A DNA stretch of 64,000 nt from positions 39,606,010 to 39,670,009 of the forward strand of contig OX352763.1 of assembly GCA_947095585.1 (NCBI GenBank). Direction: 5' to 3'. The notes below the pieces were generated by a model. That model had not been told where the DNA came from and searched no databases. It was given only the letters and a program-made list of their open reading frames with translations. A program made the position numbers and the translations under genes. This DNA comes from Nephrocerus scutellatus (Eukaryota > Arthropoda > Insecta > Diptera > Pipunculidae). Positions within the stretch are counted from its first letter, which is position 1; each line of letters opens with the position of its first letter. Of this stretch, positions 35,559-47,830 are shown piece by piece.

Positions 35559-36680
35559 CGAGGGCGGGCTGAAAAGTAACCGGCATAGGAAAGGTAAGGC
35601 CTGGCTACATACTATCCTTCAAATGTTTTCTGTAAAATTTTCTGTCAGTTGTGTCATTTAGTTTGTATATGACAGTCATTGAAGGCGAACAATTTTGCGT
35701 TTTTATAAAAATGAATAAAATTGAATATTGTGCAGTGATAGGATAATTATTTAAAAAAAAAAACGAACTATGGCATCAACACCGAATTGAACGATGTTTA
35801 TAGGAAAATGGTACCTTCGATATCAACAATAAAATAATGGACAGTTGAATTTAAGCGCGGACGTACGATGATCAGCGTCCAGACCGTCCAAAGAGGTCAC
35901 CACACGAGATGGTCTATAAAAACCGCAGTATGGTAATTGACGAACGACGAGTGAAGGTACGTGATATTGCTAAGGCTGTGGTAATTTCACGATCGGAGCA
36001 TATGTTGTATGAATTTTTGGGACTGGGGAAGCTCGCTAACAAATGGGTGCCGCGTTTGCTTTCTTTTAAAAACAAGCATGACCGTTTGACAACTTCAGAG
36101 GAGTGTTTGAGGATGTTTTACCACGACAAACCGTTTAGCCGTTTCGTAACCGTGGACAAAACATGGGTCCATCAGAACAACCCCAAAGACAAAGTAACAG
36201 TCGAAACAGTGGACTGTTCCTGGAAGATCGAATCCCAAAAAGGCTAATTTGGGTCTGTCGGCCAACAAGGTGATGGACACGGTTTTTTTTATGCACTCGG
36301 TATCATACACATCAATGTTATTGGATCGATATTATTGGATATTGCCAATTTTCCATGAATTGCGCTGCGAATTGGTTCCTCATCCACCTTATTCTCCAGA
36401 CTAAGCCCCCTCCGACTATTATCTATTTCCAAACCTGAAGAAATGATTCGGTCGTAAGAGATTTAAGTCGAATAAGGAAATCTTCGCTTAAACAGAGGCT
36501 TTCTTTGAGGTCTTCCAGAATTCGTAGTATTTGTAGTATTCGAAGGGTACCGAAAAATTGGAAATGTCGTTGGACGAAGTGTATTGAACTAAAAAGAGAC
36601 TTTGTTGAGAAATAAATTAAATTTTGCCGGAAAAAGTTGCTTTTTCTTGCATAGGCCGATTACTTTACAGACCGCCCTCG
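35559..36680 (+). mobile_element. Defective mariner element with terminal inverted repeats
   Basis: The left end CGAGGGCGGGCTGAAAAGTA and the right end (reverse complement) CGAGGGCGGTCTGTAAAGTA form inverted repeats. The right end is followed by TA, the mariner target; the left TA is now CA. Inside, translation gives KWVPRLLSF, RFVTVDKTWVH (first catalytic Asp) and PHPPYSPD, stop, APSDYYLFPNLKK (third acid region interrupted by a stop). The segment with the second Asp ('HQDNA') is deleted. At 1122 bp it is shorter than the usual ~1.3 kb. It is inactive. Confidence 0.85.
35909..36247 (+). pseudogene. Mariner transposase pseudogene, longest open piece
   Basis: A 112-codon open stretch with mariner-like WVPRLLSF and VTVDKTW motifs. 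Upstream helix-turn-helix sequence and downstream DDE sequence are in other frames or deleted. It lies within the TIR-bounded element 35559-36680. Confidence 0.75.
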
Positions 36681-36777
36681 TACACTCCCGGTTGGTTCGC
36701 ATCGTCCAAAGCTGTCACTCAGCACTATGCTTAGATCTACGTATCGTTCGAGTAACGCATCGTGCATCTACGCAGTG

Positions 36778-37030
36778 CCCATTTAAATGGGACATAAGTC
36801 CCAAATCGAATTAAGGACTTATGTCCCAACCGATTTTAGTCGAAGATGGGACATAAGTCCCAAATTTTCGGAGATAATAATAAAAAAAAAATTTGTGGAC
36901 TTTTATTACATACATAAAATGGCCCGTTTTAAAAGGTGCAAAATATTTTTTTGGGACTTATTATTAGTCCCAAATTCGATTTCGGACATAAGTCCCAATT
37001 TTTTCTTTTGAGACTTATGTCTCTGCGCCC
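36778..37030. mobile_element. Diverged copy of the GGGACATAAGTCCC MITE
   Basis: It repeats palindromic words such as GGGACATAAGTCCCAAA, CATAAAATGG and GTCTCTGCGCC, in the same order as the MITE at 47242-47570. Terminal bases are eroded and no target duplication is visible. The right end abuts transposase sequence at about 37030. Confidence 0.65.
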
Positions 37031-37640
37031 GATATAGCCATCTTTGACGCGTAGAGTCTCTTAACGAATGCATTGCATTCTGCACGAAAGTGACCTGTTG
37101 GTATTTTGGTCCATTCTCTACGAAGAGTTGTCTTCAATGCGTCCACAGTTTCATATCTTTTTTTGTCGACACCTTTGGCCTCCAAAATTGACCGTATAGA
37201 GAAGTCCATTGGATTCATGTCTGGTGAGTATGGATATCATTGTTGCGAAGAAACAATAACTGTTGTGTCAAACGAGCTTTATGCGATGGGGCATGAGTGT
37301 AGCGGTTTTTACCAAATTTTTTGTATCCCAAGGTAGTTAGAAGTCATGTTATTATTATTTTTAATACCTTTTCCCGGTAAACTTCTTGATTCACCTTGAC
37401 GACTCTGAACGATAAAGAACAACCATTTGCAGTTACAGCTGCCCAAACCATCACAGAAGCCGGCGTTTGTTTACGAAAAGCAACTCACTTGTCCAAATTG
37501 TCGTTTGACCTGTCACACAGGATCATTTTGTTTGTTAACGTACTATTGAACCAAACAGATTTTATGATCGCAAAACACCAATTTGATGAGATCGTTACGT
37601 TCGTGCAGCAGGCGTTTCAGCACTTTGCATCTTTTAATTC
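37031..37640 (-). pseudogene. Mariner/Tc1-type transposase pseudogene, minus strand
   Basis: Minus-strand translation contains VMVWAAVTANGCSLSF (about 37430), VNQEVYREKVL (about 37385) and MNPMDFSIRSILEAKGV (37170-37218), then a C-terminal LRREWTKIP. These are the middle and C-terminal motifs of an IS630/Tc1-mariner transposase ('VMVWAA...', 'MNPMDFSIWSILE'). A frameshift lies near 37260. The amino-terminal half is absent. Confidence 0.75.
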
Positions 37641-38010
37641 GGACTGCCTTTAGAGCCGTTGTTAAATCTTGCACTTTTTGGATCTTTTAGGGTTTCAATT
37701 GAAGTTAATTATTCAGTATCCGTCGGATGTATCTATCGGCTACGTTTGGATTTTTTTGCCAGTTTTTGCGCACTTTATCGTGGATTTAGCCTAATTTGTG
37801 CCTTCACTTTGGGAACCATTCCCGGTGCTTTTTTTTATAATTCGCGCACGCTTAAAGGGGTTGGCACCCTGATATAGGCTATATGCTTGGCACTAGTGAT
37901 GTGGAAAGAGAGAGCTTGGCAGGACATTCCACATACGTGTTTACGCCTGAAAAACGAATCCCTGAACGTCCGAAGATGGGCATGAGGGTAAACTGATGAG
38001 CATTTAGAGC
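37641..38010. repeat. Dispersed repeat, relative at 61490-61720
   Basis: CGCGCACGCTTAAAGG, TATATGCTTGGCAC, AGTGATGTGGAAA and AGCTTGGCAG blocks recur in the same order at 61520-61690. GGCGTGGGCGTTAGG-like words also occur near 5275. The origin is unknown; it is possibly a LINE 3' region. Confidence 0.5.
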
Positions 38011-39294
38011 GCCACGAGTATTGCGATTGAATTCAAGGAGAGGTTGCATGCAGCTGGCTATTTCTCTTAAGCAACGCTGGTAGAAGAAGTACTGTTGCTG
38101 TTCTTGGAAGGCACCCTCACTCCATGACGTTTTGCTTTATTACTAGTATCGTTGTAACTGGTGATGGTCCGATACACAAACCAGACCCTCTATGCTGAGC
38201 ACTGCTTACGCTGAGGTTCACACTGAATGGAAACTTCATCTGACTTTCAACGTCGTTTTGACGAATTTGTTCACGAATTAAATTTGAGATCGCCCACTGT
38301 GCAACAAAAACCATTTTCGAACATTGGTCGGCTGCCAGCATCGGCATCAAAGGCATTCTTTGGCGCTATTTGATATTTGTTGTTGTGTTAATCCGCGCTG
38401 CTCGCCTTGTCCGACCAGAGGCGAAACCGCGATAAACACAAAGCAACATAAAAAAAAACATCCCAAGCAGCAACACAACAACAGCTGCCCAGAGCCAAAA
38501 ACATGCGTCATACATTGGCGTGAACACAATTTATGATGAGTTTCATCTTTTGTTGTTGTTGTTGTTGGTGATGGTGTTTACCTCATCATGCCACAAACGA
38601 CTCTCAGGAATGAAATATGTGCGCGACTGGCGTGCATAAATAATTCCCACTAATCGCATGCAATCATTTCGCTGATATTAAGCTAATTAATCGTATTAGT
38701 AAGTAGCAGCAGCAGAAATGCGCTTTGGTTTATTCATTTGTTGATCTGCGGGTCCTTTGGTTAGCTGGTTGGTTGGTTGGTTGGTTGGTTGGTCTGTCGT
38801 GGTCGTTCGCTAGTCCACTAAACCTGACGACTCCATTATACAGTAATTACGAGTATTATAATAACAGTGCACTAAATATAATGTGTACTTTACACACAAC
38901 ACACACCACACGCCACAACGTTCGGTGGTGGCGACTGTGGTGTATAATTTTGCATCGAGCTGTCGGCACTGCCTGCCTACGATTCAACCAACCCACTTCC
39001 CAATACGGCGATAAATTTACACTGCGGTTCACTAGATTAGAAGCACAACATTTTGGGAGACAAAATTTATATTTCTCCAGTTATATATCAGAAGTTATAT
39101 GTAAAAGTAGTTTGTGGTTAATATGAAATCAAGTTTTAAAATATATTCAAAACAAGATAATGGTACATTAGAGACCTTTTTACCAAATGAATCCGAATGG
39201 CATGCATTTTAATTGATATTTTAAATTCATACTCCAGATATAATCGCATAATAATATAATTACCGTTGTCTGTTTGTCTGTATGGATATAAAGC
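38011..39294. other. Unique, probably intronic or intergenic block
   Basis: Mostly host-like DNA, including a TGG tetramer-like run (TTGG)n at about 38761-38792. No exon is supported. Confidence 0.4.
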
Positions 39295-39740
39295 GTTAGG
39301 TGGCGCTGGAGATATTTACGAAAATGTGTATTTATGTTTGGATTTATTTCATATTTACAACATACGTTCGTTTGGTGCTCCGATAAGTTTATGTTTTTTT
39401 GACCCGCTAGATGGCGCTGGAGTCTAGATATTTACGAAAATTTGTTTATGGTTGGATTTAGTTCATATTCACACCATATGTTCGTTTGGTGTCCCGACAA
39501 GTTTAAGTTTTTTTCGATCCATTATGTGGCGCTGGAGTCGAGAAATTAACGAAAATTGTATTATGGTTGGATTTGGTTCACATTTACACCATATGTTCGT
39601 TTGGTGCTCCGATCAGTTTATGTTTTTTTTTTCGACCCTTTAGGTGACGCTGGAGTCGAGATATTTACGAAAATTTGTGTTTATGGTTGGATTTGGTTCA
39701 TATTCACACCATATGTTCGTTTGGTGCTCCGATGAAAAAT
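39295..39740 (+). mobile_element. Helitron-like tandem array (~120-bp units)
   Basis: At least four units share GGCGCTGGAG(TCGAG)ATATTTACGAAAAT, TTATGGTTGGATTT(A/G)GTTCAT, ACACCATATGTTCGTTTGGT and CTCCGATAAGTTTATG. The same units are at 26390-26990. The array is immediately followed by a Helitron helicase fragment, which supports assignment to a Helitron lineage. Confidence 0.6.
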
Positions 39741-39745
39741 AGTGA

Positions 39746-39985
39746 AATGGTGGTAGAAAAAAGATTCCGTCATTTTTGACGGGTTCTTACCTTAAGATTG
39801 ATTTTCCTGCTGAATTTTTACACGCACAATGTCCGTCGGGAATGCCGCCACATATACTGAAATTGAGAGTTGGTGCATTTATCATGCTTCTTCGAAATCT
39901 TAACCCAAAAAAGGGTTTGTTGAATGGAACTCAATTAATAGTCAGTAGTCTTAATCAAAACTGTATAAAAGCAGAAATTATCACA
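39746..39985 (+). pseudogene. Helitron PIF1-like helicase fragment
   Basis: The open frame reads FPAEFLHAQCPSGMPPHILK, then LRVGAFIMLLRNLNPKKGL, then LNGTQLIVSSL and AEII. This is the late helicase region of Helitron Rep-Hel proteins and PIF1 relatives ('GLPPHKL.LKVG..IMLLRNLN...GLCNGTRL'). Upstream Walker motifs are absent. The fragment stops near 39985, where mariner sequence begins on the other strand. Confidence 0.8.
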
Positions 39986-41063
39986 GTCTGCTTTTAGTTC
40001 TATACACTTTACCCAGCGATGTTCAAGCTTCGATATCCTGTTTATAGCGAGAATCGTCGAGCTCCTTAAAATAGCTATCAATCGCAGACTCCACCTCATC
40101 ATTGTTGGCAAATCTTTTACAACCGCGCCATTTTTTTCAAGTTCGGAAATAGAAAACAATCCGAGGGGTCCAAATCTGACGAATAGGGTGCATGTGGAAG
40201 CAACTCGAACTTTAACTCATTGATTTCGGCCAAACACGATGACGGATGTGTGAACTGGTGAAAGAAAATATTTTTCTCCGCCAAATGCGGCAGTTTTTTC
40301 TTGATTTCATCATTCATACGCTGCAATAAGTTCGCATAATACACGCCGTCGATAGTTTTTCCTTTCTAAAGATAATCAATGAAAATTATCCTACGCGCAT
40401 CCCAAAAAACAGACGCCATGACCTCGCCTGCAGATGGAACTGTCTTCGCCTTCTTTGGAGCTACTTCTCCCCTTTTAGTCCATTGTTTTGACTGTTCCTT
40501 CATCTCGGATGTGAAGTGATGGACCCATGTTTAACCCATTGTTATGAATCGATGTAAAAATTCGGCTTTATTGCTGTGAAACTTCGCCAAACGCTCGATG
40601 CAAACATCCTCACGACGCTGTTTTTGTTCCATTGTGAGTAATCGGGCACAGCGTTCTCATGTCCAAATGATCAGTCAAAATGCCATGTACAGCTCTTTTT
40701 AAATGCCTGTCATATCCATTTTGTGGATTTTTTTCACCACTTGTGGTGTACTCACCTCATTTGGTCGAACACTGCGATGTTCATCTTGGCAACCCGTACG
40801 GCCACGCTTTAACTCTGCCACCCAATATTTTATTCTTGTACACGAAGGAGCAGACTCCCCCAGAGTAGAATCCAGCTCCATTTTGATGTTGGTTCGATTG
40901 ATGCCTTTCAAATGAAAGTATTGTATCACATAACACGAAGACCAATTTATTCCATGCTTAAAAATTCATTGAGCGTTAACTATTGATGGCTGCCGTACAA
41001 ATACTGAACAACGTAACGTCGTCAAACGTCAAATTTAAGCTTTGTAAGGTTGGTACTTTCTAC
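39985..41063 (-). mobile_element. Defective mariner, minus strand
   Basis: Reading right to left, an N-terminal segment has LGESAPSCTRIKYWVAELKR then GRTGCQDEHRSVRP (40740-40900), the helix-turn-helix and linker. The middle is frame-shifted. A C-terminal segment has IFFHQ, LLPHAPYSSDLDPSDCFLF then PNLKKM (40125-40300), where D in DPSD is the third catalytic residue. CIELKADC closes it near 39985. The 'HQDNA' second Asp reads HQFTHP, so it is mutated. An end-like TTGGTACTTTCTACCA lies at 41048-41063; no matching left terminus was found. Confidence 0.8.
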
Positions 41064-41089
41064 CACAGTCATTCTTTTTAAACAACGAC

Positions 41090-41760
41090 CACTATTTATA
41101 CGTCAGATCGAGTATTTCTGGAACTACCCCCGTACAATGAGCCCAAGTAATCGATTGAAATCTCATTCCAGGCAAGCTTTACGGCATCGATCAGCGTTTC
41201 CTTGTCATCGTATTGTTTTCCACCTTCAACACTTTTCGTGTGAGTCAGCCCCAGACATTTTCTATAATTTTAAGGTCTGGCTAATATGGTGGCTATGGTA
41301 GAAGATCACTGACAACAAACGATTTAAGAATTCGAGCGGTTGTATAGGAGCGTTCGTGTTCAAATATTCATTATATTGGTCCAAAGAGTTCATGGATTTT
41401 CGGAAAAGCTTTGTAGCTATTTCCTGTCATTTTTGAGCTTTGTACCACTAAGTGCCATGGTGCCATAATAAGATATTGCAGCCGAAACCATTACACCACT
41501 TTCTATGCTATGATGGTGACTTAAAAAGACCTTTTCTTTTCTTAGATCGTGGAAGTAAAAGTTATACGGATGGCTATAACATTTCCTTCCACAATCTAAG
41601 AAAAGAGGAGCTCCATATAAATTGAACTTATATTCTTCAGAAAAGACTCTGGTTTTCTTCGAGAAAGCTGTCGAATTGGGACACCAAACCTTCACTGTAC
41701 CCAGCAAATCGAAAGCGCTGTAAGTGTCATCTCATATCTCTCTTAAAATTTTGTAATTCC
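41090..41760 (-). pseudogene. Tc1/Tc3-like transposase pseudogene, minus strand
   Basis: Minus-strand frame 41417-41707 has TRVFSEEYKFNLYGAP (first catalytic acid region), LRKEKVFLSHHHS and GVMVSAAISYYGTMAL. Further left, about 41160-41290, a PDLKIIENVWG motif and AVKLAWNEIS give the C-terminus (the 'PDLN.IENVWG' third acid region). The second catalytic Asp block ('QQDNAP') is not seen. Frames are broken. Confidence 0.75.
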
Positions 41761-43589
41761 TCATTGCATTTAACATAAGCCGCTGATGTTCCTTTCACCA
41801 TTTGTTTTTCTTCTCTCACTACCATATAACAGGAGAAAGATAATTTTTACTTCTCTGCTTGTCTGTTTCTAATATAGTGAACCACAGTGTATTATGCGGT
41901 GAGGTGCGGAACGGCCGACCTGTTTTGTTGTTATTATTTATTATCTCGTTGTCGACTACGACTACGACGACGACAAAAATGAAAATTGTTGCTAATTTAT
42001 GGAGTTTTTCCTTCTGTAAGTTTTTTTTGACATAATTCGCTGTCTCGCGTAGCTGCGCTTTTCACTATTAACTAATTTCATTAGTCAGCCGCGTCAGCGT
42101 AGCTTTAGATTAAGATTAGTAGTTGATTTGCAGTCTGTACTCCCTCCTACACCACACTCACTGTTTCGATCACACTCTTTTGTTTGCCCACATAAGTAGC
42201 GCGGGAAGCGTGTCTTGTGCCTTGTCAACCACTTGAAGCGACACTAAACGCTTACTTGAGAAGACAAGCGATGATTAATTTATTGCCTTCGCTTGTTAGT
42301 AGATATTATTGCTAATTATTATTAAGTTAATTGTTGAAAGAAAAAAACAATAATAATAAACCAGATACGGTAACAACAAGAGATAAATCGCTTAATGAGA
42401 TTTTGATTAACAGCCGCGCAAATTGGCACTCTACGATTACTCAAGTTGAGCGGAAGCGTGGTGAAATATTTGAGCGTGCTTGCAAGTTCCATTGACATTT
42501 GATTGTCAAGTGTCAAGCACAAAGGAGAGCTCCGGCTGCTAAGAAAAGAGGCCGTCTACAAGTAAGGAAAACAAATTTTCCGACTTACAAATAATTCGAT
42601 TAGAATTTTATCCGTTTAGCTGGTAAAAGATCCATCATCGAATTTATTTCTATTTCATTTAAAGTAATTAGCAGACAATCGAACGTGACTGTCAGTTTAG
42701 ATCGACATTACTCAAAACACCAAGACATTCGAAATTCTGACAATTACGTCCGAACTTGACTGTCACTTTTGACCATTTGACCAACGACACTCAAAACTGA
42801 GAGCAAAGGTACACATGGTAGGTGGTGGTGGTGGAAATGTCATAATGTGAATGTGCCATAACTTTTGCAAATGGCGGCAAATGTCATTGTGTCATTGACA
42901 ATTATGTTGTAGACAGATAGATAGATAGATCCTGTGAGTCCAGTTTTCAAGAACTATTCGATAATTTCGGCCCCTATCTTGCAAATAACCTGTCGGAGCT
43001 CAATGATCACTTCTGTTATCCAATAGCAAGGTTTTCTCACGAACTTTCATCGCCAATTTCACCACAGCGGTTCCGCTTGGCGCTCTTTCATGACCCATAT
43101 ATCTTTTTAAAATTCACACGGTTACGGACACAAAAATAATAAGTTTTCAATATTTCAAAATGCTTCTCAAGCGAAAACATAATTGTTTCGTGCCGCCGAA
43201 TATCTACTGACGAGCTGTCATAGTTTTAAGTAAATCCTTCAAAAAAAAGTTGCCATAGTCTATGATTTAAAAACAAACCAGTAGATTGCCCACCCTTTAG
43301 AAGATCAAACTTGATTACTGTTGTATAGAGCATTGAACTATTTCCTGTTTAATCTAAAATGGAATCTGTATAAGGCACATCACACGGTCATTGATTAATA
43401 TCATCATTAGTATTGATAAACGAAATCAGAAGTTCATTTCACAAGCATCATTATTTATTACTCCTGCTTAAGCGAATATTATTAATGTCATTATTACAAT
43501 GTAACGACATTATTTATGACCGTAAAATGTGCCTACATTGAAATTGGAGCGTACAAAATGTTGCAAATGAACATTTAAGACTTTTAAAA
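41761..43589. other. Unassigned block
   Basis: Host-like DNA around 41.9-42.5 kb and AT-rich DNA beyond. A GATA run lies at about 42913-42931. GTGACTGTCA words recur around 42690-42770. No gene is supported. Confidence 0.35.
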
Positions 43590-45445
43590 TTTTTGCTGTT
43601 GCAATTGAACAATACAAAATAGTTTCGAATTTCCATGATGTTTCATCTAAACAGGAATTGGTACAGGAAAGAGCATTTTATAGTTCGATGTTGCAAATGA
43701 ATCTGATCGAACTTCGAATTATATGCTGTTTCATCTAAAGGCAAATGAACCTGATCGAACTGATATGCTGTTTCATCTAAAGAGGAATTTGTAGTTCGAT
43801 GTTGCAAATGGTCAATATTGATCATCGAGATTTTCTGATGATGCAAATGAATATTAGAACATTGAAGTTAATTGCTGTTGCATCGAGCAGTGGGCTTTTT
43901 TTTTAATAGGAATCTATCGAATTTGTTTGTTGTTTCATCTGAAGTGAAATATATTCGATAACAATGTTGGAAATGAATCTGATCGAACATAAAGCTTATA
44001 TGCTGTTTCATCTAAAGAGGAATTTGTAGTTCGATGTAGCAAATGAACCTGATCGAACATCGAACTTATATGCTGTTTCATCGAAAGAGAAATTTGTAGT
44101 TCGATGTCGCAAATAAACCTGATCGAACATCGAACATATATGCTGGTTCATCTAAAGAGGAAATTGTAGTTCGATGTTGCAAATGGTCAATATTGAACAT
44201 TGAGCTTATCTGATGATGCAAATTAATATTAAGAACATTGAAGTTATTGGCTGTTGTGTCGAGCAGTGAACTTATTTTATAGGAATCTTTCGAATTTGTT
44301 TGTTGTTTCATTTGATAACGTTGGAAATGAACCTGATCGAACATCGAACTGATATGCTTTTTCATCTAAAGAGAAATTTGTAGTTCGATGTGGCAAATGA
44401 ACCTGATCGAACATCGAACTTATTTGCCGTTTCATCTAAAGAGGAATTTGTAGTTCGATGTTGCAAATAAACCTGATCGAATATCGAATTTATGTTTCAT
44501 CTAAAGAGGAATTTGTAGTTCGATGTTGCAAATGGTCAATATTGATCATCGAGCTTTTCTGATGATGCAAATGAATATTAGAACATTGAAGTTAATGGCT
44601 GTTGCATCGAGAAGTGGGTTTTTTTTTAATAGGAATCTATCGAATTTGTTTGTTGTTTCATCTGAAGTGAAATTTATTCGATAACAATGTTGGAAATGAA
44701 TCTGATCGAACATAAAGCTTATATGCTGTTTCATCTAAAGAGGAATTTGTAGTTCGATGTAGCAAATGAACATGATCGAACATCGAACTTATATGCTATT
44801 TCATCTACAGAGAAATTTGTAGTTCGATGAAGCAAATGAACCTGATCGAACATCGAACTTATATGCTGTTTCATCGAAAGAGAAATTTGTAGTTCGATGT
44901 CGCAAATAAACCTGTTCGAACATCGAACTTATATGCTGGTTCATCTAAAGAGGAAATTGTAGTTCGATGTTGCAAATGGTCAATATTGAACATTGAGCTT
45001 ATCTGATGATGCAAATTAATATTAAGAACATTGAAGTTATTGGCTGTTGTGTCGAGCAGTGAACTTATTTCATAGGAATCTTTCGAATTTGTTTGTTGTT
45101 TCACTTGATAACGTTGGAAATGAACCTGATCGCACATCGAACTTATATGCTGTTTCATCGAAAGAGAAATTTGTAGTTCGATGTTGCAAATGAACCTGAT
45201 CGAACATCGAATTTATTTGCTGTTTCATCTAAGGAGGAATTTGTAGTTCGATGTTGCAAATTACCATCAAACTTATTTGTTTTTTCATCTAAAAAGGAAT
45301 TTGTAGTTCGATGTTGCAAATGAACATGATCGAACATCGAACTTTTGTTTTTTGTTTCATCTGAAGAGGAATTTATTCGATAACAATGTTGAAAATGAAC
45401 ATTATAGAACATCGAACTTGTTTGTTGATGTAAATAAAACTATCG
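43590..45445. repeat. ~70-bp satellite array with higher-order repeats
   Basis: The unit contains GAACCTGATCGAACATCGAA, CTTATATGCTGTTTCATCTA, AAGAGGAATTTGTAGTTCGA and TGTTGCAAAT, about 70 bp in total. It recurs across the array. Distinct variant segments are themselves repeated: GTCAATATTGATCATCGAG at 43811 and 44535 (724 bp apart), and GTCAATATTGAACATTGAGC at 44186 and 44979 (793 bp apart). The difference of 69 bp is one basic unit, so the array has higher-order structure. Minus-strand open frames are by-products of the repeat and have no independent support. Confidence 0.9.
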
Positions 45446-46779
45446 AATATCCAATTCGTTAAAGAATTTATTTGAAGCATAAGAACAATTCCTAAGCCCA
45501 GCCAACGAATATCATCTGAAAGCCAAGTTTTCAGAGAAATTTCAACTTTTTTGGCCAATGCAAATCTTACGAGGGCCAACACCAGCCAATAGTCAGTCTG
45601 CCACTTCCTGCTTCAAACAGAGCTCTCGCTTAAAATACCTCCAAAAATTTTAACTTCAATTTTTATAACCGCTTTTTTATTGCTGCTGCTTTTTTATAGC
45701 TGCGATAAAAACTTTGTTGCAAAAAGTTATTTAAAGAACAGGTTTCCTGCCACGGTAAATGGATTGTTCATATATCGCCTGGAAGTGTGGGGGAGAGTGG
45801 GGGAAGACCGCATCCAAAGCAAACCTGCCGCTCTTTATCGCTTTGACAACACGACAAGCACATGAGTACATACTATGAATTATCACCATTATTTTTAATT
45901 CCCGAAACCCCAAACAACAACATCGACAGCAGCAACAATAGGGGAGCAAAAAACGTTTTATTGCTGAGCACAATTTCATGAATTTTTTGTTATTTCCATC
46001 GAGATGAATGCATGAATGTTTCTGTTTATTTTTTTGTGGCGTTTTTTAATCGTTGTTGTTATTGCTTATTATCACTGCAATGTGATGGGCAGTACTTTTG
46101 GCATCGCCAATTGAATGATTGCAAATGCAAATATTATGGAAACATCCAAACGATGCAATGTGGTAGACACACGACCAACAGCAATGAACGACCAGAGGAG
46201 AGGGACAACTGATTGACACGGGACGCTCGACCGTGAACCCACAGAGATAGAAACAAGTCTGTCAGCCATCGTACGGCCATTAGCAAGCAAATCAATAAAA
46301 AATTACCCAAAAGCAATTTCCATTGAAAATACAAATCACAAATTTGGTGAGTGAGTAAAAGAGGAATACCGAATTCCCAAAGGGCAGGCATTAGGTTCAA
46401 TTCTATTTTTTGAACCTAGTGACTGCATGCAGGAAGAGCAACATAAGTTCTAAGATTTTTTTTGCAATCTGCGGCGCATACATTATTCCCGTTGGCTATT
46501 CTGGATTTGGTATTTCCCAGCCGATACGATACGTTTTGAGATTTGATAAAAGCAAGATTTGTACCAAAGCACGTTTTCGACAGCCAACAAAAACCAAGCA
46601 AGTACATAGTACAGCTACTACAGATAAACTAGGGTCGGCGCAGTCTCTTAATGCTTGCAGCATAAGTTGGTGCAAAGTTGAATTGAAGTGAAAACGTAGA
46701 ATCAATGATCTTCTTCGATAATTCATCAACTATCACTGACTGATATTTATTGTATTTATTTCTAAGGTACTAAAAAGTT
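45446..46779. other. Unique, probably intronic or intergenic block
   Basis: Host-like DNA with no supportable exon. Frames on both strands overlap at 46012-46400. A GTGGGGGAGAGTGGGGGA duplication lies at 45788-45805. Confidence 0.4.
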
Positions 46780-47830
46780 GATTCGAGGGTTGCCTTTTAT
46801 ATTTCGGCATTGGGCAACCCTACAGTGCTGCCATCTGGTACCTAACGTCACTATCGTAAACATTTTAGATATTTACTCATTTTTATTTGTTCGTAGGGAT
46901 TTCAAAATATCATTTCAGTGCAAAAATAAACTAAAGTGTGAATATTTTCGTGAAATTATTTTTTACAACTTTCCACGTGGAACAACTCAGCAGAATTGAT
47001 TGATGTCTAGCGATGGTTTACAGAACTCAATCGTGGCCACAGTTCGCTCAACGACGTATTTCATAAAGGTTGTCCAAAATCGGTTATTGTTCCGGAAAAC
47101 ATTGATGCTGTGCATGGATTGGTACTGCAAGATCGTCATATGACTTATAGTGAGTGAGATTGAGCCATCCTTGGGCATTAGTATGACCAGCAATATTGCC
47201 TGAACATTTGGCCGTCAAAATGATTTGTTCGCATTGGATCTTCGGCGCAGAGACATAAGTCCCAATATTTACTTTTGGGACTTATGACTCACTTAAATTC
47301 GATTTGCGACTTATGTCCCAAAAAAAATTTGTCGAAGATGGGACATAAGTCCCAAATTTTCGGAGGTAATAATTAAAAAGAAGCCATTTTATGTAATGTA
47401 AGAAAACATTACATAAAATGGCTCTTTATAAAAAAAATATATGTATATTTTGGGATGGGATGGGACATAAATCCCTTATACGATTTGACTTCTTTTGGAG
47501 CTTATGTCCCGGGATAGTATTGGAACATAAGTCCCAATTTTATCTTTTGGGACATATGTCCCTGCGCCGAATCTCACAAAATTTGACAATAGCTCAAAAA
47601 TTACTCGTGTCAATTGGCCGAAAGAAATGCTCAAAAAATATGATCGCGGTGCTTCAAAACATGTCCATAACATCGTGACAGGTGGCGAATAAACTTGAAT
47701 CTATGTAATGAGCCCGAAACCAAACAGGAGTCGACAGTATTTATGTTCTATGCACGTACCATTGGTGCAATCTGGTATGGTCAATTCTGAATGTTACACA
47801 ACCATTTTTAAATTCTCTATATTAACTTTG
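46780..47830 (+). mobile_element. Mariner remnant split by a MITE
   Basis: The left part (about 46985-47240) decodes to a mariner N-terminus: a CPKSVIVPENIDAV-like stretch, LQDRHMTYSE and VKMICSHWI. After the MITE (47242-47570) the protein sequence resumes with ISQNLTIAQK and KCSKNMIAVL, then SPKPNRSRQY and a FYARTIGAIWYGQF-like tail to about 47810. Frameshifts and stops are present and DDE residues are largely lost. The upstream 200 bp may be the 5' end. The 3' end is cut by a SINE. Confidence 0.75.
47242..47570. mobile_element. 329-bp MITE with palindromic interior and ATCT target duplication
   Basis: The ends TCGGCGCAG and CTGCGCCGA are exact inverted repeats and extend imperfectly through GGGACATAAGTCCC-type words. 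Direct flanks ATCT (47238-47241 and 47571-47574) are the target duplication. The centre is a perfect 16-bp inverted repeat with an 8-nt loop (47383-47422, GCCATTTTATGTAATG and its complement). No coding capacity. It interrupts a mariner transposase exactly between the codons before and after the duplication. Confidence 0.9.

Noticed and set aside
43643..45412. Series of similar minus-strand peptides, possibly a repeat protein
   Set aside because: They come from the 70-bp satellite. The unit is not a multiple of three and each frame breaks, so a gene is unlikely.
43590..45445. CRISPR-like array of direct repeats
   Set aside because: It is eukaryotic DNA. The units are contiguous and diverged with no unique spacers of constant size, so it is a satellite.
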